A DNA stretch of 64,000 nt from JAHFDS01 sp964593795 (GCA_964593795.1 CAZQJC010000020.1:5096-69095); one strand, 5' to 3'; shown: positions 49,321-59,343, numbered from the stretch's first letter. The notes: a model not told the origin generated them from the letters alone. Numbers and translations are program-made.

Positions 49321-51867
49321 TCAGGGCGCGGCGCGCAGGAAGAGGTCCCAGCGGATCCGCCGGGTGCCGGACGAGCGGAGCGAGAGGCCGCCCGCGGCGA
49401 CGTCGCCCGTGGCGGACACGCGCACGCGGACGAGGCCCTCCGGCAGCGCGTCCGTGCGAGCGCAACGCGTGCACGACGCGAGGGCGGCCTCGTCTGCGGC
49501 GGCCGGCAGCGCGCCGACGTCGACCGCGCCGCCGGCCACGACCTCGAGCGTGGCGCCGCCGTCTCCCTCGGAGGCGAGCGAGAAGCGCGCGCGTCCGGTG
49601 GCGGCGGTGACGAGACCCACCACGTCGAGCACGTCGGCCACGTCGCGCGGCGTCACGACCCCCGCGACGGGCCCCTCGACCAGCGTATCGATCGACGCAT
49701 CGAGGAGCGGCACGAGGTGTCCGTCGCGGAGGTACAGGGGCAGCTTGTCGAGCGGGGCAGGGACCGTCACGACCTGGCCGCCCGCAAGCAGCGCGTGATC
49801 GGCCCAGTCGAGCCACGCACCCGGCGGCAGGTTCACGCGCTTTTCGCGCGCACCTCGCGTGACGACGGGGGCGACGAGCAGCGCGGGGCCGAAGTAGTAG
49901 GCGTCGTCGACGGCGGCGTACTCGCGCCGGTCCGGGTGCTCGAGGAACAGGCTGCGCACGATCGGCGCGCCCGTTGCCGCGGCCTGCTCGGCGAGGGCCC
50001 AGACGTACGGGAAGAGGCGCGTGTGCAGCTTGGCGTAGGTGCGCCACGCGGTCTGCGCGTCGGGGCTCGACCAGATGGTGGCCTTGCGTGCGCCGTCGCT
50101 GCCGGTGTTGCCGCTGCAGGCGTCCTGGTCCTGCATGTTGGGCAGGAGCGCGCCTTGCTGGATCCAGCGCGCGAGGAGCTCGCCGTCCGCCGCCTTCGCG
50201 CCGTCCGCGATGCAGTGGAAGCCGCCGATGTCGCCGCCCGTGAAGGGCACGCCGCTCGCGCCGAGGTTGATCGCGCCTCGCACCATCGTCGGCAGGCCGT
50301 CGGAGTCCTCGAACGACGCCGCGGGATCGCCCATCCACATCATGGGCACCCAGTGCGACGAGCCGGTGAAGCCGCTCCGCGCGCGGGCCAGCCAGTTGCC
50401 GCGGAGCGGGCTCGCCTCGAGCGCGTCGTGCACGGCCTGGTCGTACAGCACGGGGAAGAGGTTGTGCAGCTCCTCGCCGCTCATGCCGTTCGCCGCGAGC
50501 ACCTCCGGCTGCACGTACTCGCCGAAGTCGTACATGAAGCCGTGGTAGCCGAGGTCCTGCATCCACTGGAAGAAGCCGCGGTACCAGGCGGCCGCGTCGG
50601 GGGACGTGAAGTCGACCGTCAACACCTCGAGCAGACGCCCGCTGATGAGCCACACCTTCGACGGCACGCCCATCGCGTCGGCCAGGAAGTAGCGCTTCGA
50701 GAGGCCCTCGTCGACCAGCGCGCGGAGCGGGTTGTCGGGCGTGTCGGCGAGGTACGGGTTGTAGTAGCCCTCGGAGCGTACGCCGAGGGCCTCGGTGGAG
50801 GCCGTCCACGCACGGCGCTCCTCCTCGCGGCCCACGTGCGAGCCCATCGGCAGGAAGTGCAGCGTGTCGTCGACCGACGTGATGGCGAGGTCCCGCTCGC
50901 GCATGGCCTGCAGCTCGGGCACGCCCATGACCTGCGAGCCCGGGCCGAGGCGGCGACGCGGCCCGAGGGCCCATGCGGGTGGCCGCATGGGTCGTCCGGT
51001 GGCGGCCGTGAAGCGATCGATGAGCTGGTACGGCCAGGGGCGCGCGTCGGCGGCGTCGGGCAGGTAGACCTCGTACGCGAGGCGCGGGCCGATGTGCCAG
51101 ACGCGCAGCGCGTCGGGGCGCGCGGGCACGGCGAGGTCGAACGTGCTGCGCCAGGTGCTGTCGAGCCAGAAGCCGTAGCCCGCGGTCGACAGGAAGAACG
51201 GCACCGGGTAGTAGGACATCTGCTCGCCGTTCGGGTACGGGTTGTCGATGCTCGCGCGGTCGGCCTCGCCGGTGCCGAGGCCGCCCTCCTCGGCCCAGAC
51301 GTAGACCGACTGCCCGCGCTGATCGGTGCGGCCGAAGCGCTCGCCGAAGCCGAGGAAGCCCTCGGTGGCCGGCGAGGCGAAGGCCACCGACCAGGCGCGC
51401 GGCGCCGGGCCGTCCGTGGCCGCCTCGACGCGCAGGGCGCCCGGCCGCAGCGTGTGGGTGACGGTCACGGTCGGGCCGTCGGCGACGCCGCAGCCGGAGG
51501 GCGCGGCGGGGCAGGGGCGTAGCGTGACGGAGATCGCGTCTGCGGTCGTCGTGGCAGCCTGAACCTGCCAGCGATCGGCGTACGCCTCGAGCTGGGTGTC
51601 GAAGTCGAAGTACCCGGGCGAGACGTGCTGCCTCCAGTGCACGACGCCCTGCGCGAAGCCGAGGGCGGCGTAGCCGTCGCCGCTGCCCGCGCCGAGCGAC
51701 CGCAGCGTGTGCCCGGCGGAATCCGCGACGGAGACCGCGTAGGGCGCGCGCTCGACGCGCAGCGTGAGTCCGCCGGCCGCGAGCTCGATGGGCCCGACCG
51801 CGGGTGCCGACTGGGGGGCGCGCTCGCCGCACGCCCCGAGGAGCAGGATCCAGGCTGCTTTTCGCAC
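49321..51867 (-). CDS. Glycoside hydrolase family 31 lipoprotein (alpha-glycosidase)
   Basis: An 848-residue secreted enzyme (lipoprotein signal AAWILLLGAC). The N-terminal GH31 domain has GFGERFGRTDQRGQSVYVW; the TIM barrel contains LTVDFTSPDAAAWYRGFFQWMQDLGYHGFMYDFGEYVQPE, where the Asp in YDFGEY is the expected nucleophile (about residue 446); RARSGFTGSSHWVPMMWMGD and GGDIGGF follow; the C-terminus is beta-rich. It probably cleaves alpha-glucosides or alpha-xylosides at the cell surface. GTG 51867 follows TACGAT (51879-51874) by 6 nt. Divergent from the rhomboid gene. Confidence 0.92.
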   Translation of the reverse strand: MRKAAWILLLGACGERAPQSAPAVGPIELAAGGLTLRVERAPYAVSVADSAGHTLRSLGAGSGDGYAALGFAQGVVHWRQHVSPGYFDFDTQLEAYADRWQVQAATTTADAISVTLRPCPAAPSGCGVADGPTVTVTHTLRPGALRVEAATDGPAPRAWSVAFASPATEGFLGFGERFGRTDQRGQSVYVWAEEGGLGTGEADRASIDNPYPNGEQMSYYPVPFFLSTAGYGFWLDSTWRSTFDLAVPARPDALRVWHIGPRLAYEVYLPDAADARPWPYQLIDRFTAATGRPMRPPAWALGPRRRLGPGSQVMGVPELQAMRERDLAITSVDDTLHFLPMGSHVGREEERRAWTASTEALGVRSEGYYNPYLADTPDNPLRALVDEGLSKRYFLADAMGVPSKVWLISGRLLEVLTVDFTSPDAAAWYRGFFQWMQDLGYHGFMYDFGEYVQPEVLAANGMSGEELHNLFPVLYDQAVHDALEASPLRGNWLARARSGFTGSSHWVPMMWMGDPAASFEDSDGLPTMVRGAINLGASGVPFTGGDIGGFHCIADGAKAADGELLARWIQQGALLPNMQDQDACSGNTGSDGARKATIWSSPDAQTAWRTYAKLHTRLFPYVWALAEQAAATGAPIVRSLFLEHPDRREYAAVDDAYYFGPALLVAPVVTRGAREKRVNLPPGAWLDWADHALLAGGQVVTVPAPLDKLPLYLRDGHLVPLLDASIDTLVEGPVAGVVTPRDVADVLDVVGLVTAATGRARFSLASEGDGGATLEVVAGGAVDVGALPAAADEAALASCTRCARTDALPEGLVRVRVSATGDVAAGGLSLRSSGTRRIRWDLFLRAAP

Positions 51868-51884
51868 GGGCTCATCGTAGCGGC

Positions 51885-51912
51885 TTGCGCTTGCCGAGCG
51901 CGGACTTACCGT
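51885..51912 (+). promoter_or_regulatory. Rhomboid gene promoter
   Basis: TTGCGC (51885-51890), 16-nt spacer, TACCGT (51907-51912), ending 6 nt before GTG 51919. The GH31 -10 TACGAT (51879-51874, minus) lies beside it, so the two leaderless genes share a 51-nt divergent region. Confidence 0.5.
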
Positions 51913-51918
51913 ATCCTG

Positions 51919-52818
51919 GTGACGGGGCAGCTCACCTACGTGCGCGTCGCCGAGCCCGAGCGGCTGGGCGAGTGGTCGCTCGTCCTGCAAGCGCGAGGGA
52001 TCGCGCACTGGCTCGGGCCGCTCTTCGCGGTCGAGCCGCCGGCGGAGCCGACGGTCTGGGGCATGGCCGTGGACGCGCGAGACGCCCGCCTCGCCGCGGC
52101 GGAGCTCGACGCGTACGACGCCGAGGCGCGCACGCCTGCCGCGAGGCCGAAGCCGGCGGCGCCCCGGGTCTCGCGGGCGCTCGGGGTCCTCGTCGCGGCG
52201 GCGCTCCTCGGGGCCTACGCCTGGATGGGCGGACGAGACGCGCCGAGCACGTGGCTCGCGCACGGCTCCGCGTTGGCGGATCGGATCCTCGGCGGGGAGC
52301 CCTGGCGCGCGCTGACCGCGCTCTCGCTGCACGCCGACCTCGCCCACGTCCTCGGCAATGCGGCCGCGCTGGCGTTCTTGCTGCCGACGCTCGCGACGCG
52401 TGTGGGGGCGGGCGTGGCCGCGTGGATCGCGGTCGGGAGCGGCTTCCTCGGCAACCTCGCCACGGCCTGGGTGACGGGCGCGTGGCTCCACCAGCGGCAT
52501 GACAGCATCGGCGCGTCGACCTCCGTGTTCGGCCTGCTCGGCGCGCTCGCGGCGCTTGCATTCCTGCTCGACCACGCGCAGACACGGCGACGCTTCGCGG
52601 TGGTGGCCGCGACGCTGGGCCTCTTCGGCCTGGTCGGCGTGAGCGAGCGCGCGGACGTGTTCGCGCACGCCTTCGGACTTGCGTCGGGCGCGGCGCTCGG
52701 CGCGATCGTGGCGCTCCTGCCGGCGGGTGTGCGGCACGTGCGGCCCTGGCGCGGGGCGGCCCTGGCCGTGGCGGCGGCCGCGACGATCGTCCTCGCCTGG
52801 GTCAAGGCGCTCGCGTGA
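51919..52818 (+). CDS. Rhomboid intramembrane protease, GlpG-like
   Basis: A 299-residue membrane serine protease. A soluble N-terminal domain (about 1-75; RLGEWSLVLQARGIAHWLGPL; AVDARDARLAAAELDAY) is reminiscent of the GlpG cytoplasmic domain. The six-helix core has HADLAHVLGN in TM2, the catalytic Ser in SIGASTSVFGLLGAL and the catalytic His in HAFGLASGAALG. Its substrates cannot be inferred. The stop overlaps the MaoC gene by 4 nt (ATGA). Confidence 0.9.
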   Translation: MTGQLTYVRVAEPERLGEWSLVLQARGIAHWLGPLFAVEPPAEPTVWGMAVDARDARLAAAELDAYDAEARTPAARPKPAAPRVSRALGVLVAAALLGAYAWMGGRDAPSTWLAHGSALADRILGGEPWRALTALSLHADLAHVLGNAAALAFLLPTLATRVGAGVAAWIAVGSGFLGNLATAWVTGAWLHQRHDSIGASTSVFGLLGALAALAFLLDHAQTRRRFAVVAATLGLFGLVGVSERADVFAHAFGLASGAALGAIVALLPAGVRHVRPWRGAALAVAAAATIVLAWVKALA

Positions 52819-53261
52819 ACGCGTACCTCGAGGACCTCGAGCTCGGCCGCACCATCGACGTCGGTCAGGTGAGCGTCACCGCCGAGGACATCGTCGAGTT
52901 CGCGCGCAAGTTCGACCCGCAGCCGTTCCACGTCGACGAGGCGGCCGCGCAGAGCTCGCCCTTCGGCGGGCTCATCGCGAGCGGATGGCACACGGCGAGC
53001 CTGTGCATGCGGCTCGTCGTGGAGCGCCTGGTCGACCCGGCGACGACGCTCGGTTCGCCCGGGGTCGACGAGCTGCGCTGGCTGCGCCCGGTGCGACCGG
53101 GCGACACGCTCACGCTGCGCATCACCCCGGTGGAGATCACGCCGAGCAGGTCGAAGCCCGACCGCGGCACGGCGCGCTTCCGCTACGAGGTGACGAACCA
53201 GCGCGGCGAGCTCGTCATGACGATGATCGGTCTCGGCATGATCCGCCGCAGGCCCGCCTAG
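52815..53261 (+). CDS. MaoC-like hot-dog hydratase
   Basis: A 148-residue hot-dog protein. VTAEDIVEFARKFDPQPFHVDEAAAQSSPFGGLIASGWHT is the MaoC/(R)-enoyl-CoA hydratase signature, with the catalytic Asp and His in FDPQPFH. VDELRWLRPVRPGDTL and the end IGLGMIRRR fit. It likely hydrates an enoyl-CoA. Translationally coupled to the rhomboid, a combination without an obvious functional reason. The 92-nt gap to the next stop contains nothing noted. Confidence 0.9.
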   Translation: MNAYLEDLELGRTIDVGQVSVTAEDIVEFARKFDPQPFHVDEAAAQSSPFGGLIASGWHTASLCMRLVVERLVDPATTLGSPGVDELRWLRPVRPGDTLTLRITPVEITPSRSKPDRGTARFRYEVTNQRGELVMTMIGLGMIRRRPA

Positions 53262-53353
53262 TGCCTCGACCACGGCGTACTGATCATCGAGCGGGCGGCA
53301 TCCAAGCGTTCGCTGAAACGGCCATCCTCTCCGCGGCGAGGCGCTGGCGAAAT

Positions 53354-56300
53354 TCAGCGCTCGCCGAGGCCGGGCAGGAGCATCTGGGCCAGGCGCGCCG
53401 GGGCGTGCGCGCCGGCGGAGCGGAGGAGCTGATCCTGGGCCGCGACCTGCGCGGCGTCTCCGGCGAGCAGCGCGCGCGCGCGCCGCGCGGACCATTCGTA
53501 TAGCCGCATGTGTGCGCCCACCGCGGCGCTCTCGGCCAGGGACAGCTCGGCCATCGCGCGATCCTGCGCACCCCTCGCGGCGGCGATCGCCCCCGCGACG
53601 CTGCGCGCCACGACCTCGGCCCAGGGGACGCGCTCGCGGCCGAGCTTCCTCACCGCCGCCTCTGCCTCGCCGAGCAGGGCCTCGCGGCCGCGCGCCGGCG
53701 ACTCCAGCGCCGCGGCCACCGCCGCCCGCGCGCGCAGGTGCCACGCCTCGACGCGCATGTTCTGGACGCGCAGATAGCCCGACGCCGCGAGCTCCGGCCA
53801 GTCACCGAGCGTGCGGAGCTGCGCGGGTGTGCCGTGGCCTTCGTACAGGTCGCAGTTCCCCTCTGCGAGCAGATGCCAGTAGTGCTGGAACTGGTAGCGC
53901 TGCTGCGACCACTGGAGGCGCGCCTCCTCGACGCGCGCGCGCGCGATGGCCGGCTCGTCGCGCACCAGCCACGCGAGGTTGGCCAGGCCCGTCCGCATCG
54001 CCGTCGCGGCGTAGAGGTCACCACGCTCGAGCGCCTCGCGGAGCAGGCTCGAGACGCGGCGGCCGAGCTCGTCGATCTCGCCGAGGAAGGCCAGGGACCA
54101 CACGCCGAAGAGCTGCGCCGACACGAGCTCCCACGCGAGGCCCGACTGCTCCTCGCGCAGGCGCGCCTCGCCGTCGCGCATGCGCTCGCGACACTCCACC
54201 CAGTCGCCACGCAGGAACGCCGCGACGCCCTCGTACAGCACGACCTGCGCCTGCAGGCGGCGATCGGCGAGCCCGTGCGCGACCGCGCGCGCACGCCCGA
54301 GGACGTCGGCCACGCGGGCGCCGGCGGAGGGTCCAGGTGCGCCGATGAAGGCGACCTCCGCGGCGAGCGCGCGCCCGACACGCGTGGCCTCGCCGGCCTC
54401 GAGCGCGAGCAGCAGCTGCCGGCTCTGCAGATCCGTCGCGCGGATGACGTCCACCATCGCGAGGCCGTTGGCGGCGGACCACACGACGTCGATGCGTTGC
54501 AGCTCGGCGGGCGGGATCTCGGCGACGGGCCGGTTGCGGAACTCGAGACCGCGGATCCGCAGGCGGGCGCGCGTGTAGAGCAGGGACAGCAGGGCGCGGC
54601 GAGGCGAGGACGCGAGCTTGACGCCGACGGACGCGAGCAGCCGATCGATGGACGCCAGGCCCTCGTCCATGTGGCCGCTGCGCAGGAGCTCCTCGGCCGC
54701 CCGGCGTTCGAGCTCGACGCGCTTGGCAGGCGGGGCCCGATCGGTCGCGGCGCGGTAGGCATCCGCCGCCTCCTTGCCCCGGCCGGCGTTCGCCAGGGCG
54801 TCTCCGCGCTGCTCCTGCAGGTGCGAGCGCTCCGCGTGGTCACGCGGCATCGCGCCGAGCGCCAGCTCGAACAGGCGCGCGGCGCGCTCGAAGGCGAGCG
54901 CAGCGACCGCCTGATGCGCCGCGGCGAGCGCGCTCGCGGAGGCCCGGGCGAGGTCACCGGAGCCGAGGGCATGCACGGCGAGCGCCTCGGCCTCGCCCCC
55001 CTCCGCCTCGAGCGCGGACTGCAGGCGTCCGTGCAGTGCCCGCCGGCCCGCGTCGTCGAGCCCCGCCAGGACGGCCTGGCGAACGCGGTCGTGCATCGGC
55101 TCGAGCGCGACCTGGCCGCGCACGGCCTGTGTGCGCACGAGCCGCTGGCTGCGGAGGGCCTTGACCACCGGGCCGACAGCCCCGAGCGAGAGCTCCGCCG
55201 CATGCGAGGCGGCGCGCTCGGACAGCGGCTGGCCGCCGAGCGCCAGGGCCTCGAGGAGCCCGCGCTCGGCGCGCCCGAGCCCGCTCACGCGGTCCCGCAG
55301 CGCTTCCTCGAGCGACGTCGTGCGCGCCTGCGTGGCGCCGGCGCGGCGCACCAGCTCCTCGATGAACATCGGGTGTCCGCCCGATTCGCGCACGACCGAC
55401 GCCGTGTCGACGGCGGCGTTGGGGGTACGCTCGAGCAGCCGCTCGGCGAGCGCGCGCGCGTCTCCATCGTCCAGCTCACCGAGCTCGAGGTGGCGGACGT
55501 CCCCCGGCAGGAGCGGCAGCTCCCCGCTCGAGCGCACCGTCGCCAGGAGCAGCACCGCGGGCGCTCCCGGCGGGCACAGCACCTCGCCGAGCAGCGCCAT
55601 GCTGTCGGCGTCGGCCCACTGCAGATCGTCGACCAGCAGCACGAGCGCCCGGCGCTCGGCGAGGCGGCCCAGCAGATCGCGCAGCGCGCCGAACAGGCGC
55701 TGGCGCTGCTCCTGCGGAGAGCTCACAGGCGGCGGCGGCTCGCCCTCCGAGAGCACGGGCAGGCCCGAGAGCACGGGGAACGCCTGTGCGAGCAGGGCGG
55801 CACGCGGCGCCGGGAGCAGGGCGGCGGCCGTGGTGCGGGGCAGGCCGCGCAGGAGCCGCGAGACGCCGTCGATGATGCCGTCCACCGCCTTGAACGGCAC
55901 GGACTCGCGCTCGTAGCAGCGCCCCTGGAGCACGAGCGGCGGGGCCGAGTCACCCGCGCTCGCGAGGAAGTGCTGGACGAGGGCGCTCTTGCCCACGCCC
56001 GACTCGCCCCGCACGAGCACGCTCACCTGGTCGCCGCGCTCTACCTGCGCGAGCGCCCCCGCCAGCTCCTCCAGCTCGCGCGCGCGCCCGACGAACGGCG
56101 GCTTCTCGCCCCACACCCCCGACGACTCCTTGTGCAGCGCCGGCGACTCGAGGGCGGCGAGGATCTCCGCCGCGCCGGGACGCTGGGCCGGATCGATGGC
56201 GAGGAGCCGCTCGCAAAGGGCGTCGAGATCCGCGGGCGCCTTGGGCTCGAACGCCCGCGCCTGCGGGGCGCGCTTGCGCTGCTTGAGCGCGAGCAGCTCC

Positions 56301-56965
56301 GTCGGCTTGCCGTCGAGCGGGAGCTGCCCGGTGAGCGCCTCGAACATCACGACCCCGAAGGCGTACCAGTCCGCGGCCGGCCCGACCGCGCCCCCCGCGG
56401 CCTGCTCCGGCGCCATGTACGCGGGGCTCCCCACCGCGAGGCCGTCGGTCCAGTCCTTGCCCCGACGCGCCTCGGTCGCAAAGCCGAAATCGAGCAGCTT
56501 GATCTGGCCCTCGGCGTCCACGAGCACGTTCGTCGGCTTGACGTCCCGGTGCACGCAGCCGGCGGCGTGCACGGCGGCGAGCGCGGCGGCGAGCTGCCCG
56601 AGCGCCTTGCGCAGGCGCGACTCGTCGAAGGCCGCGCCGCCCGACGCCAGCCGGTCCACGACCTCGGCCTCGCTCCCGCGGATCCACGGGAGCAGCCCCA
56701 CGCCCTCGACGAGCTCCATCGTGAAGAACCAGCGCCCCGCGTCCTCGTGCAGCTCGCCCAGGCTCACGACGCCTGGATGTTGCAGGTCCGCCAGCGTTCG
56801 GAACTCGTTCTTGAGCTGCAGCAGCGCCGAGTGGGTCAGCTCGCGCAGCACCTTGAGCGCAACACGCGCGTTGCGGTCGCGGTCGAGCGCCGAGTAGACG
56901 TCGCCGCTCGCCCCTGCACCGAGCCGTCCGAGCACGCGGAAGCGCGCCGTCCCCTGGAAGTCCAC
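53354..56965 (-). CDS. Large Ser/Thr kinase-AAA ATPase-TPR signalling protein
   Basis: 1,203 residues. Kinase (about 1-270) with LGAGASGDVY, HRDVKPTNVLVD and LDFGFATE; then an AAA/STAND-type ATPase (GESGVGKS at about 319; VLLVDDLQWADADS Walker B); then a long helical TPR-like region to the C-terminus (LFELALGAMPRDHAERSHLQEQ; AMRTGLANLAWLVRD). It has no membrane segment. The pattern is that of PknB-ATPase regulators in Myxococcota; the ATPase probably assembles when an input binds the TPR region (inference). GTG 56965 lies 8 nt after TAGCCT (56979-56974), while TTG 56974 overlaps this hexamer. Confidence 0.9.
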   Translation of the reverse strand: MDFQGTARFRVLGRLGAGASGDVYSALDRDRNARVALKVLRELTHSALLQLKNEFRTLADLQHPGVVSLGELHEDAGRWFFTMELVEGVGLLPWIRGSEAEVVDRLASGGAAFDESRLRKALGQLAAALAAVHAAGCVHRDVKPTNVLVDAEGQIKLLDFGFATEARRGKDWTDGLAVGSPAYMAPEQAAGGAVGPAADWYAFGVVMFEALTGQLPLDGKPTELLALKQRKRAPQARAFEPKAPADLDALCERLLAIDPAQRPGAAEILAALESPALHKESSGVWGEKPPFVGRARELEELAGALAQVERGDQVSVLVRGESGVGKSALVQHFLASAGDSAPPLVLQGRCYERESVPFKAVDGIIDGVSRLLRGLPRTTAAALLPAPRAALLAQAFPVLSGLPVLSEGEPPPPVSSPQEQRQRLFGALRDLLGRLAERRALVLLVDDLQWADADSMALLGEVLCPPGAPAVLLLATVRSSGELPLLPGDVRHLELGELDDGDARALAERLLERTPNAAVDTASVVRESGGHPMFIEELVRRAGATQARTTSLEEALRDRVSGLGRAERGLLEALALGGQPLSERAASHAAELSLGAVGPVVKALRSQRLVRTQAVRGQVALEPMHDRVRQAVLAGLDDAGRRALHGRLQSALEAEGGEAEALAVHALGSGDLARASASALAAAHQAVAALAFERAARLFELALGAMPRDHAERSHLQEQRGDALANAGRGKEAADAYRAATDRAPPAKRVELERRAAEELLRSGHMDEGLASIDRLLASVGVKLASSPRRALLSLLYTRARLRIRGLEFRNRPVAEIPPAELQRIDVVWSAANGLAMVDVIRATDLQSRQLLLALEAGEATRVGRALAAEVAFIGAPGPSAGARVADVLGRARAVAHGLADRRLQAQVVLYEGVAAFLRGDWVECRERMRDGEARLREEQSGLAWELVSAQLFGVWSLAFLGEIDELGRRVSSLLREALERGDLYAATAMRTGLANLAWLVRDEPAIARARVEEARLQWSQQRYQFQHYWHLLAEGNCDLYEGHGTPAQLRTLGDWPELAASGYLRVQNMRVEAWHLRARAAVAAALESPARGREALLGEAEAAVRKLGRERVPWAEVVARSVAGAIAAARGAQDRAMAELSLAESAAVGAHMRLYEWSARRARALLAGDAAQVAAQDQLLRSAGAHAPARLAQMLLPGLGER

Positions 56966-57067
56966 CCGCGCCAAGGCTACCTCGGATGCCGCGGGCCGTG
57001 TCCTTCGGGTGTGTTACGGTCCGCGCGCCGCGAGAAACACGCAGCGGCGCCACAAGGGAGGGTGTCC

Positions 57068-57763
57068 ATGTCGATCGGAAAGCGCGCAGCAGCGGAGTTC
57101 TTCGGGACGTTCTGGCTGGTCTTCGGCGGGTGCGGCAGCGCGGTGCTGGCGGCGGCGTTCCCGCAGGTCGGCATCGGGCTACACGGCGTCTCGCTCGCCT
57201 TCGGCCTGACGGTCCTGACGATGGCCTACGCCATCGGTCACGTCTCGGGCTGTCACCTCAACCCGGCCGTGTCGGTGGGCCTGACGGTCGCCGGTCGCTT
57301 CCCTGGCAAGGATCTCCCGGCCTACGTGATCGCGCAGGTGATCGGCGCCGTCGCGGGCGCGGGCGTCCTCTATGCGATCGCGAGCGGCAAGAGCGGCTTC
57401 GATCTCGCCGGCGGCTTCGCGTCGAACGGCTACGGCGATCACTCCCCGGGCGGGTACACGATGATCTCGGCCCTCGTCGCCGAGGTCGTCCTGACGTTCT
57501 TCTTCCTGTTCATCATCCTCGGCGCCACCGACGAGCGCGCGCCCGCGGGCTTCGCGCCCATCGCGATCGGCCTCGGCCTGACGCTCATCCACCTCATCGG
57601 CATCCCGGTGACGAACCTCTCGGTGAACCCGGCCCGCTCGACGGGGCCGGCCGTGTTCGTCGGCGGCTGGGCGCTGCAGCAGCTCTGGGCGTTCTGGGTC
57701 GCGCCCATCGCGGGGGCCGCCATCGCGGGCATCGTCTACCCCGCCATCTCCAAGAAGAGCTGA
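57068..57763 (+). CDS. aqpZ: Aquaporin Z
   Basis: A 231-residue six-helix water channel. The two NPA boxes read HLNPAVSVG and SVNPARSTGPA; the arginine after the second NPA and the His in the fifth helix (LIHLIGIPVTN) match water-selective AqpZ. GGGAGGG lies about 7 nt before ATG 57068, so, unlike several neighbours, it has a leader (-10-like TACGGT at 57015-57020). Convergent with dacB after 13 nt. Confidence 0.95.
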   Translation: MSIGKRAAAEFFGTFWLVFGGCGSAVLAAAFPQVGIGLHGVSLAFGLTVLTMAYAIGHVSGCHLNPAVSVGLTVAGRFPGKDLPAYVIAQVIGAVAGAGVLYAIASGKSGFDLAGGFASNGYGDHSPGGYTMISALVAEVVLTFFFLFIILGATDERAPAGFAPIAIGLGLTLIHLIGIPVTNLSVNPARSTGPAVFVGGWALQQLWAFWVAPIAGAAIAGIVYPAISKKS

Positions 57764-57776
57764 GCCGGGCCCCAGA

Positions 57777-59336
57777 TCACTCCTGCAGGTACCCCACCAG
57801 CGCGTCCGCGATGTCGTCCTGCGCCTTGCGCGCGGCGGGCTCGTTGCCCTCCGACACCCCGTTGAGCAGGATCGCGAACGCCAGCGGACCCCGGCCGGGC
57901 GCGCCCGCATAGCCCGACAGCGTGCTGATCCCGGCGAGCGTGCCCGTCTTGGCGCGCACCCAGCGCTCCGACGGATGCCCCGACAGGCGGTGGCTCACCG
58001 TGCCGTCCGCGCCCGCGACCGCGAGCGACGCCACGAAGTCCGACGACACGCGGAAGTCGCGGTACGCATAGCGGAGCACGTGCACGAGCTGCGACGCGGA
58101 GAACCGGTTCGCGTCGTACAGGCCGCTGCCGTTCTTGTACTCCCACGTCCCCGGCAGCGCGATCCCCTTGAGGAAGCGAGCGATCGCCGCCTGGCCCTTG
58201 GGGAAGGTGCCGGGCTGCCCGCCCGTCTCCGCCCCGAGCGTCTTCAGGATCTGCTCCGACATCATGTTGTTCGAGCGCTTGTTGACGGTGCGGATCACGA
58301 CCGAGAGCGGCTCCGACTCGATGTGCGCGAGCGTGCGTTGAGTGGCCGCGTTCACCGAGCCACGACGCACCTCGGCCTTGTCGACCGCGATGCCGCGCCG
58401 GATGAGCAGCTCGCGCAGCACCGCGCCCGCGTACAGCGACGGGTGCTCGATGCGCCGGTAGAACGAGCGCGGCTCCGACCGCAGCGTGATGCGTCCCGAC
58501 ACGGTGACCACCGTGGTCTCGCCGACCCCCTCGCTGTGCACGACGAGGGTGCCGCCCGGGCGCTTGCTCGACCGCGCCTTGACGACCACGCGCACGTAGG
58601 CGCTCGGGGGATCGACCACCACGCGCGGCGGCTGGCCGTCGGCCGTGGGCCACACCGTCACACCGACGGCGTTGTAGGCGACCGACGCCGCCGACGTCGC
58701 GGCGCGGAACGGCAGGTCCTCGTCCTTCTGCTCGAAGCCGGGCGGCAGGCGCTGGTCGTCGAAAAACGAGTCGTCCACCAGCACCGAGCCGGCCACCCGC
58801 CGCACGCCCTGCGAGGCCAGCATGGCCACGAGCCGCCAGAGATCCGCGGGCTGCAGCGTCGGATCGCCGTAGCCCTTGAGCACGATGTCGCCGTTGATCA
58901 CGCCGCTCTCGGGCGAAGCGCCGAAGAGGGCGGTCTTCCAGTGGTACTCGGGCCCGAGGAGCGCGAGCCCCGCGAGCGTCGTCACGATCTTGGTGTTCGA
59001 CGCGGGGTTCAAGGCCTCCTCTGCGCCGCGCGCGTAGAGCACGCGACCGCTCTCGATCTCCGCGATGGCGACGCCGACGCGCGCGCCCCGCAGGCCCGGC
59101 ACCGCGATGGCCGCCTCGATGCGCTGCGCGAGGCCGCGCACCTTCTCCGGCGATGGGGCCGGCGAGGTGGCCGCGGCGGCGGGCGTCGATGGCGGCAACG
59201 GGGGCCTCGGCTGCGCGGCGCGGGGCGCGACGGGCGGCGTCGGCGTCGGTGCGGCGGCGGCCAGGGCCGGGGCGAGGAGCGCGAGCGCGAGCGCGCCGGC
59301 GGAGAGAGCGTGGGCGCTGGGGTCTCTGCGGGTCAT
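57777..59336 (-). CDS. dacB: D-alanyl-D-alanine carboxypeptidase/endopeptidase (PBP4 type)
   Basis: A 519-residue periplasmic S13 peptidase. After a signal peptide (ALALALLAPALAAAA) and a Pro/Ala linker come SxxK as SNTK (about 112), SxN as SNN (about 355) and KTG as KTGTL (about 462). It trims peptide stems or cleaves cross-links of peptidoglycan. It follows the AmpG-like transporter gene after 7 nt and is likely on one transcript, tying cell-wall cleavage to muropeptide import. Confidence 0.93.
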   Translation of the reverse strand: MTRRDPSAHALSAGALALALLAPALAAAAPTPTPPVAPRAAQPRPPLPPSTPAAAATSPAPSPEKVRGLAQRIEAAIAVPGLRGARVGVAIAEIESGRVLYARGAEEALNPASNTKIVTTLAGLALLGPEYHWKTALFGASPESGVINGDIVLKGYGDPTLQPADLWRLVAMLASQGVRRVAGSVLVDDSFFDDQRLPPGFEQKDEDLPFRAATSAASVAYNAVGVTVWPTADGQPPRVVVDPPSAYVRVVVKARSSKRPGGTLVVHSEGVGETTVVTVSGRITLRSEPRSFYRRIEHPSLYAGAVLRELLIRRGIAVDKAEVRRGSVNAATQRTLAHIESEPLSVVIRTVNKRSNNMMSEQILKTLGAETGGQPGTFPKGQAAIARFLKGIALPGTWEYKNGSGLYDANRFSASQLVHVLRYAYRDFRVSSDFVASLAVAGADGTVSHRLSGHPSERWVRAKTGTLAGISTLSGYAGAPGRGPLAFAILLNGVSEGNEPAARKAQDDIADALVGYLQE

Positions 59337-59343
59337 GTCTCGG

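Noticed and set aside
53510..57763. A 1,417-residue plus-strand open frame
   Set aside because: Only its end (from 57068) is real, as aqpZ. The rest is antisense to the kinase-ATPase and has shadow composition.
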